Positions 7,638 through 9,944 of a DNA stretch of 9,944 nucleotides are shown piece by piece. The DNA is from Chryseobacterium sp. UBA6632 (GTDB lineage Bacteria > Bacteroidota > Bacteroidia > Flavobacteriales > Weeksellaceae): assembly GCA_002455915.1 (NCBI GenBank), contig DKLU01000334.1, positions 1 to 9,944 on the forward strand, given 5' to 3'. Under the pieces are notes generated by a model, which was not told the DNA's origin, ran no database searches, and saw only the letters and a list, made by a program, of their open reading frames with translations. Positions within the stretch are counted from its first letter, which is position 1. Every line of letters begins with the position of its first letter. Made by a program: the position numbers and the translations under genes.

Positions 7638-7664
7638 TTGGTATGTAAAAATTCATTATATTTG
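7638..7664 (+). promoter_or_regulatory. Main tuf promoter, Bacteroidota type
   Basis: A TTG at 7638-7640 (within TTTTGG) is followed after 16 nt by TATATTTG at 7657-7664, a full match to the TAnnTTTG -7 consensus. The spacing is slightly shorter than the 17-23 nt reported for flavobacteria. Transcription would begin around 7670, giving a leader of about 40 nt before the tuf ATG. Position and consensus quality make this the most likely promoter for the highly expressed tuf unit. Confidence 0.7.
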
Positions 7665-7708
7665 CACACCGAAAATTTGAAAAACAATAAATAAATAATT
7701 TATAAATC

Positions 7709-8914
7709 ATGGCAAAGGAAACGTTTAATCGTAACAAACCACACTTGAACATTGGTACTATTGGTCACGTTGACCATGGTAAAACTACTCTTACAGCTGC
7801 TATTTCTGCTGTATTAGCTAGCAAAGGTCTTGCTGAGAAAAAAGACTTCTCTGCAATTGACTCTGCTCCAGAAGAAAAAGAAAGAGGTATCACTATCAAT
7901 ACTGCTCACATCGAATACGAAACTGAAAAGAGACACTATGCTCACGTTGACTGTCCAGGTCACGCCGACTATGTTAAGAACATGGTAACTGGTGCTGCTC
8001 AGATGGATGGAGCTATCGTAGTATGTGCTGCAACTGATGGACCAATGCCTCAAACAAGAGAACACATTCTACTTTGCCGTCAGGTAAACGTACCTAGAAT
8101 CGTTGTTTTCATGAATAAAGTTGACATGGTAGATGATGCTGAGTTATTAGAGCTTGTTGAAATGGAGCTTAGAGACTTATTATCTACTTACGAATTTGAC
8201 GGAGATAACTCTCCAGTAATCCAAGGTTCAGCTCTTGGTGCACTTACTGCTGCTACAGAAGGTAATTCTGATGACAAGTGGTTCAAAACTGTTGAAGAAT
8301 TGATGGATGCTGTTGATACTTGGATCGAAGAGCCAGTAAGAGATACAGATAAGCCATTCTTGATGCCAATCGAAGACGTATTCTCTATTACAGGTAGAGG
8401 TACTGTAGCAACTGGTAGAATCGAAGCTGGTGTTATCAACACTGGAGATCCAGTAGATATCGTTGGTATGGGTGAAGAAAAATTAACTTCTACTATTACA
8501 GGGGTTGAAATGTTCAGAAAAATCCTAGACAGAGGTGAAGCTGGTGATAACGTAGGTCTATTGTTGAGAGGTATTGAAAAAACTGACATCAAGAGAGGTA
8601 TGGTAATCGCTAAGAAAGATTCTGTGAAGCCACACAAAAAATTCAAAGCATCTGTTTATATCCTTTCTAAAGAAGAAGGTGGACGTCACACTCCATTCCA
8701 CAACAAATACCGTCCTCAGTTCTACGTAAGAACTACTGACGTTACAGGTGAGATCTTCTTACCAGAAGGTGTAGAAATGGTAATGCCTGGTGATAACTTA
8801 GAGATCACTGTAGAATTGTTACAACCAATCGCTCTTAACGAGGGTCTTAGATTCGCGATCAGAGAAGGAGGTAGAACAGTTGGTTCAGGTCAGGTAACTG
8901 AAATCTTAGACTAA
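7709..8914 (+). CDS. tuf: Translation elongation factor Tu (EF-Tu)
   Basis: This GTPase carries aminoacyl-tRNA to the ribosomal A site. The 401-residue product shows the P-loop GHVDHGKT (19-26, with catalytic His at the DCPGH motif, 81-85), the switch I segment [10 protein letters not shown] (58-67), NKVD (136-139) and SALGAL (174-179) in the G domain. Domain 2 begins near 215 ([19 protein letters not shown]), and domain 3 contains EEGGRHTPF (322-330) and ends [14 protein letters not shown]. It is a few residues longer than E. coli EF-Tu, largely through extra residues around 179-190. The start is the ATG in MAKETF, the canonical N-terminus. Codon choice is strongly biased, as expected for an abundant protein. 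It leads the unit tuf - tRNA-Trp - secE - nusG. Confidence 0.99.
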   Translation: MAKETFNRNKPHLNIGTIGHVDHGKTTLTAAISAVLASKGLAEKKDFSAIDSAPEEKERGITINTAHIEYETEKRHYAHVDCPGHADYVKNMVTGAAQMDGAIVVCAATDGPMPQTREHILLCRQVNVPRIVVFMNKVDMVDDAELLELVEMELRDLLSTYEFDGDNSPVIQGSALGALTAATEGNSDDKWFKTVEELMDAVDTWIEEPVRDTDKPFLMPIEDVFSITGRGTVATGRIEAGVINTGDPVDIVGMGEEKLTSTITGVEMFRKILDRGEAGDNVGLLLRGIEKTDIKRGMVIAKKDSVKPHKKFKASVYILSKEEGGRHTPFHNKYRPQFYVRTTDVTGEIFLPEGVEMVMPGDNLEITVELLQPIALNEGLRFAIREGGRTVGSGQVTEILD

Positions 8915-8930
8915 TCATCTTAAAATAAAT

Positions 8931-8962
8931 AAGCTTCCGAAAGGAAACTCTCGGAAGCTTTT
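8931..8962 (+). terminator. Hairpin with GAAA tetraloop between tuf and tRNA-Trp
   Basis: AAGCTTCCGA (8931-8940) pairs perfectly with TCGGAAGCTT (8951-8960). After an A-C mismatch, two further pairs close a GAAA tetraloop at 8944-8947. The T-run is only four bases (8959-8962) before AACTA, and the 5' end of tRNA-Trp is at 8967. It may act as a partial terminator lowering expression downstream of tuf, or as a structure guiding tRNA processing. No separate promoter for the tRNA is visible in the few bases between, so some readthrough is required unless a promoter lies within tuf. Confidence 0.65.
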
Positions 8963-8966
8963 AACT

Positions 8967-9037
8967 ACGGGCATCGTCCAATGGTAGGATACCGGTCTCC
9001 AAAACCGTTGATCAGGGTTCGAATCCTTGTGCCCGTG
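8967..9037 (+). tRNA. trnW: tRNA-Trp (anticodon CCA)
   Basis: The cloverleaf folds fully by hand. The acceptor stem is ACGGGCA (8967-8973) with TGCCCGT (9030-9036). The D stem is GTCC/GGAT around a 7-nt loop with GG. The anticodon loop CTCCAAA (8997-9003) has CCA at 8999-9001. The T stem CAGGG/CCTTG encloses TTCGAAT, and the discriminator is G at 9037. The variable loop is 4 nt. The top pair of the anticodon stem (8992 C with 9008 T) is a mismatch. The 3' CCA is not encoded. It sits 12 nt before secE, in the common bacterial tuf-trnW-secE-nusG order. Confidence 0.95.
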
Positions 9038-9049
9038 CAAATAACAATT

Positions 9050-9256
9050 ATGAGTTCATTTATCGATTTTTTAAAAGGTTCTTATAACGAATTCAGACAT
9101 AAAGTTGAATGGCCGAAGTGGGCTGATCTGCAATCTTCTACAATCGTAGTAACAGTTGCAACAGTTATTTTGGCACTATTTACCTTTGGAGTTGACGAAT
9201 TGTTTTCAAAAGCAATTAGCAACATAATAGGAATACTAATCAACTTGTTCAATTAA
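9050..9256 (+). CDS. secE: Preprotein translocase subunit SecE
   Basis: This 68-residue inner-membrane protein clamps SecY in the SecYEG channel. It is the short, single-span bacterial form. An amphipathic N-terminal helix carries the conserved EFRHKVEWPKWADL (14-27), followed by one transmembrane helix at about 31-49 and a short hydrophobic tail. An upstream in-frame ATG at 8981 lies inside the tRNA-Trp gene and would add 23 residues that are only translated tRNA, so the ATG at 9050 (MSSFIDFLKG) is the true start. It lies between tRNA-Trp and nusG (21-nt gap) and is probably co-transcribed with both. Confidence 0.96.
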   Translation: MSSFIDFLKGSYNEFRHKVEWPKWADLQSSTIVVTVATVILALFTFGVDELFSKAISNIIGILINLFN

Positions 9257-9277
9257 TAATAAAAGTATTTTCCCATA

Positions 9278-9820
9278 ATGAGCGAATTGAAATGGTATGT
9301 GCTGAAAGCAATCAGCGGACAGGAAAATAAAGTGAAAAACTATATTGAGACAGAAATCAAACGTTTAGGGTTTGAGCAGTACGTTACTCAGGTGGTTATT
9401 CCTATGGAAAAGGTTATTCAAATTAGAAACGGAAAAAAAGTTCCTAAAGAAAGACCTTACTATCCTGGATACTTAATGATTGAAGCTGATCTGATGGGTG
9501 AGATTCCACACGTTGTTAAGAACATTCCCGGAGTTATATCTTTCTTAAGTTTAACAAAAGGAGGTGATCCTGTTCCAATGAGAAAGTCTGAAGTAAACAG
9601 AATGCTTGGAAGAATGGATGAGTTATCAGAATTTGCTAGTGATGTTGAAATCCCTTACGTAGTTGGTGAAAACGTTAAAGTAATTGACGGACCATTCAAC
9701 GGGTTCAACGGAACTGTCGAGAAAATTCTTGAAGATAAAAAGAAAATTGAAGTATCAGTTCTTATCTTCGGTAGAAAAACTCCTATGGAACTTAGCTATA
9801 TGCAGGTTGAAAAAGTTTAA
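9278..9820 (+). CDS. nusG: Transcription termination/antitermination factor NusG
   Basis: This 180-residue elongation factor binds the RNA polymerase clamp and, through its KOW domain, Rho or ribosomal S10. The NGN domain spans about 1-120 and shows the usual KWYVLKAISGQENKV opening (5-19) and the YYPGYLMIE motif (61-69). The KOW domain spans about 127-160 (GENVKVIDGPFNGFNGTVEK), and the C-terminus is the typical RKTPMELSYMQVEKV. Length is standard and no insertions are seen. It starts 21 nt after secE and is followed by a terminator hairpin. The ribosomal-protein genes that usually follow (rplK onward) would lie beyond the window. Confidence 0.97.
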   Translation: MSELKWYVLKAISGQENKVKNYIETEIKRLGFEQYVTQVVIPMEKVIQIRNGKKVPKERPYYPGYLMIEADLMGEIPHVVKNIPGVISFLSLTKGGDPVPMRKSEVNRMLGRMDELSEFASDVEIPYVVGENVKVIDGPFNGFNGTVEKILEDKKKIEVSVLIFGRKTPMELSYMQVEKV

Positions 9821-9843
9821 TAAGTTTAAAACTTAAATATATT

Positions 9844-9873
9844 AAAGATCGCTTTTTAAGCGGTCTTTTTTTA
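9844..9873 (+). terminator. Rho-independent terminator after nusG
   Basis: The arms AAAGATCGC (9844-9852) and GCGGTCTTT (9860-9868) form a 9-bp stem with one G-T pair and a 7-nt loop, TTTTTAA. The second arm runs into an uninterrupted T-tract ending at 9873. It is 23 nt after the nusG stop and has the classic intrinsic-terminator form. It implies that the following gene, most likely rplK, has its own promoter or depends on partial readthrough. Confidence 0.85.
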
Positions 9874-9944
9874 TTTCTATAAGCTAGAACTTTATACTTT
9901 CATGCAAAAGCATATAATTGTATCAAATTTTTTTGCTTCGAATG

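Larger units (their letters stand above)
7380..7708. other. Divergent regulatory region between lipoprotein gene and tuf
   Basis: This 329-nt A/T-rich stretch has no credible ORF and no tRNA. On the plus strand it carries two good -7 elements for tuf (7554-7561 and 7657-7664). A short inverted repeat, TTTCTT-AATC-AAGAAA, lies at 7532-7547, and loosely paired CAGTTAA/TTAACTG arms lie at 7440-7446 and 7465-7471. I found no clear TAnnTTTG promoter on the minus strand for the lipoprotein gene. The closest, at 7524-7531, matches all but one fixed base and lacks a -33 partner. Confidence 0.6.

Noticed and set aside
8188..8646. 152-codon open frame antisense to tuf
   Set aside because: It arises from the strong codon bias of tuf. 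The composition (Ser/Pro/Thr/Ile-rich) is that of an antisense artefact.
8981..9049. Upstream ATG extending secE by 23 codons
   Set aside because: The extension lies within the tRNA-Trp gene (8967-9037). The 68-residue product from 9050 matches the normal SecE N-terminus.
9902..9920. ATGC-AAAA-GCAT palindrome and TATAATTG as an rplK promoter
   Set aside because: TATAATTG deviates from TAnnTTTG, no properly spaced TTG is present, and a 4-bp stem is too short. The downstream gene is outside the window.

Overview
The window looks like a chromosomal segment of a flavobacterium in the Bacteroidota, most like Chryseobacterium or a relative in the Weeksellaceae. The grounds are low GC, TAnnTTTG-type promoter elements, A-rich leaders without Shine-Dalgarno sequences, a SusD-era style of lipoprotein signals (short signal peptide, Ser-Cys lipobox, acidic residues just after the Cys), and flavobacterial versions of EF-Tu, SecE and NusG. 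Genus-level placement is an inference from sequence style, not from a database search.

Positions 1-5796 (+ strand) hold a three-gene tripartite heavy-metal efflux system: a CzcC-like TolC-family outer-membrane factor, a lipoprotein HlyD/CzcB-like periplasmic adaptor starting 2 nt later, and a CzcA-type RND pump. The pump has the D-x5-D-x6-E pattern in TM4 that is typical of divalent-cation (Zn/Co/Cd/Ni) exporters. The pump is separated from the adaptor by 253 nt of non-coding DNA. That DNA contains a ~97-bp imperfect palindrome followed by short repeated CTTTGTG/CTTTGCG motifs, and it looks like an intergenic repeat element. A strong bidirectional hairpin (5820-5854) closes the locus.

Positions 5880-7379 (- strand) encode a 499-residue lipoprotein built from two tandem copies of a ~228-residue DUF4394-like beta-rich repeat. 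Its function is unknown, and it is probably exposed on the cell surface or in the periplasm. It converges on the pump gene and diverges from tuf.

Positions 7380-9944 (+ strand) are a housekeeping block: a 329-nt regulatory region, tuf (EF-Tu), a hairpin with a GAAA tetraloop, tRNA-Trp(CCA), secE, nusG and a rho-independent terminator. This is the usual bacterial translation/secretion/transcription-elongation cluster, which normally continues into rplK beyond the window.

I found no mobile-element genes, CRISPR array, toxin-antitoxin pair or defence system. Most of the window is ordinary. The points worth a second look are the repeat element splitting the efflux operon, the duplicated DUF4394 lipoprotein, the AGCAT repeats ahead of the efflux operon, and the hairpin abutting tRNA-Trp.
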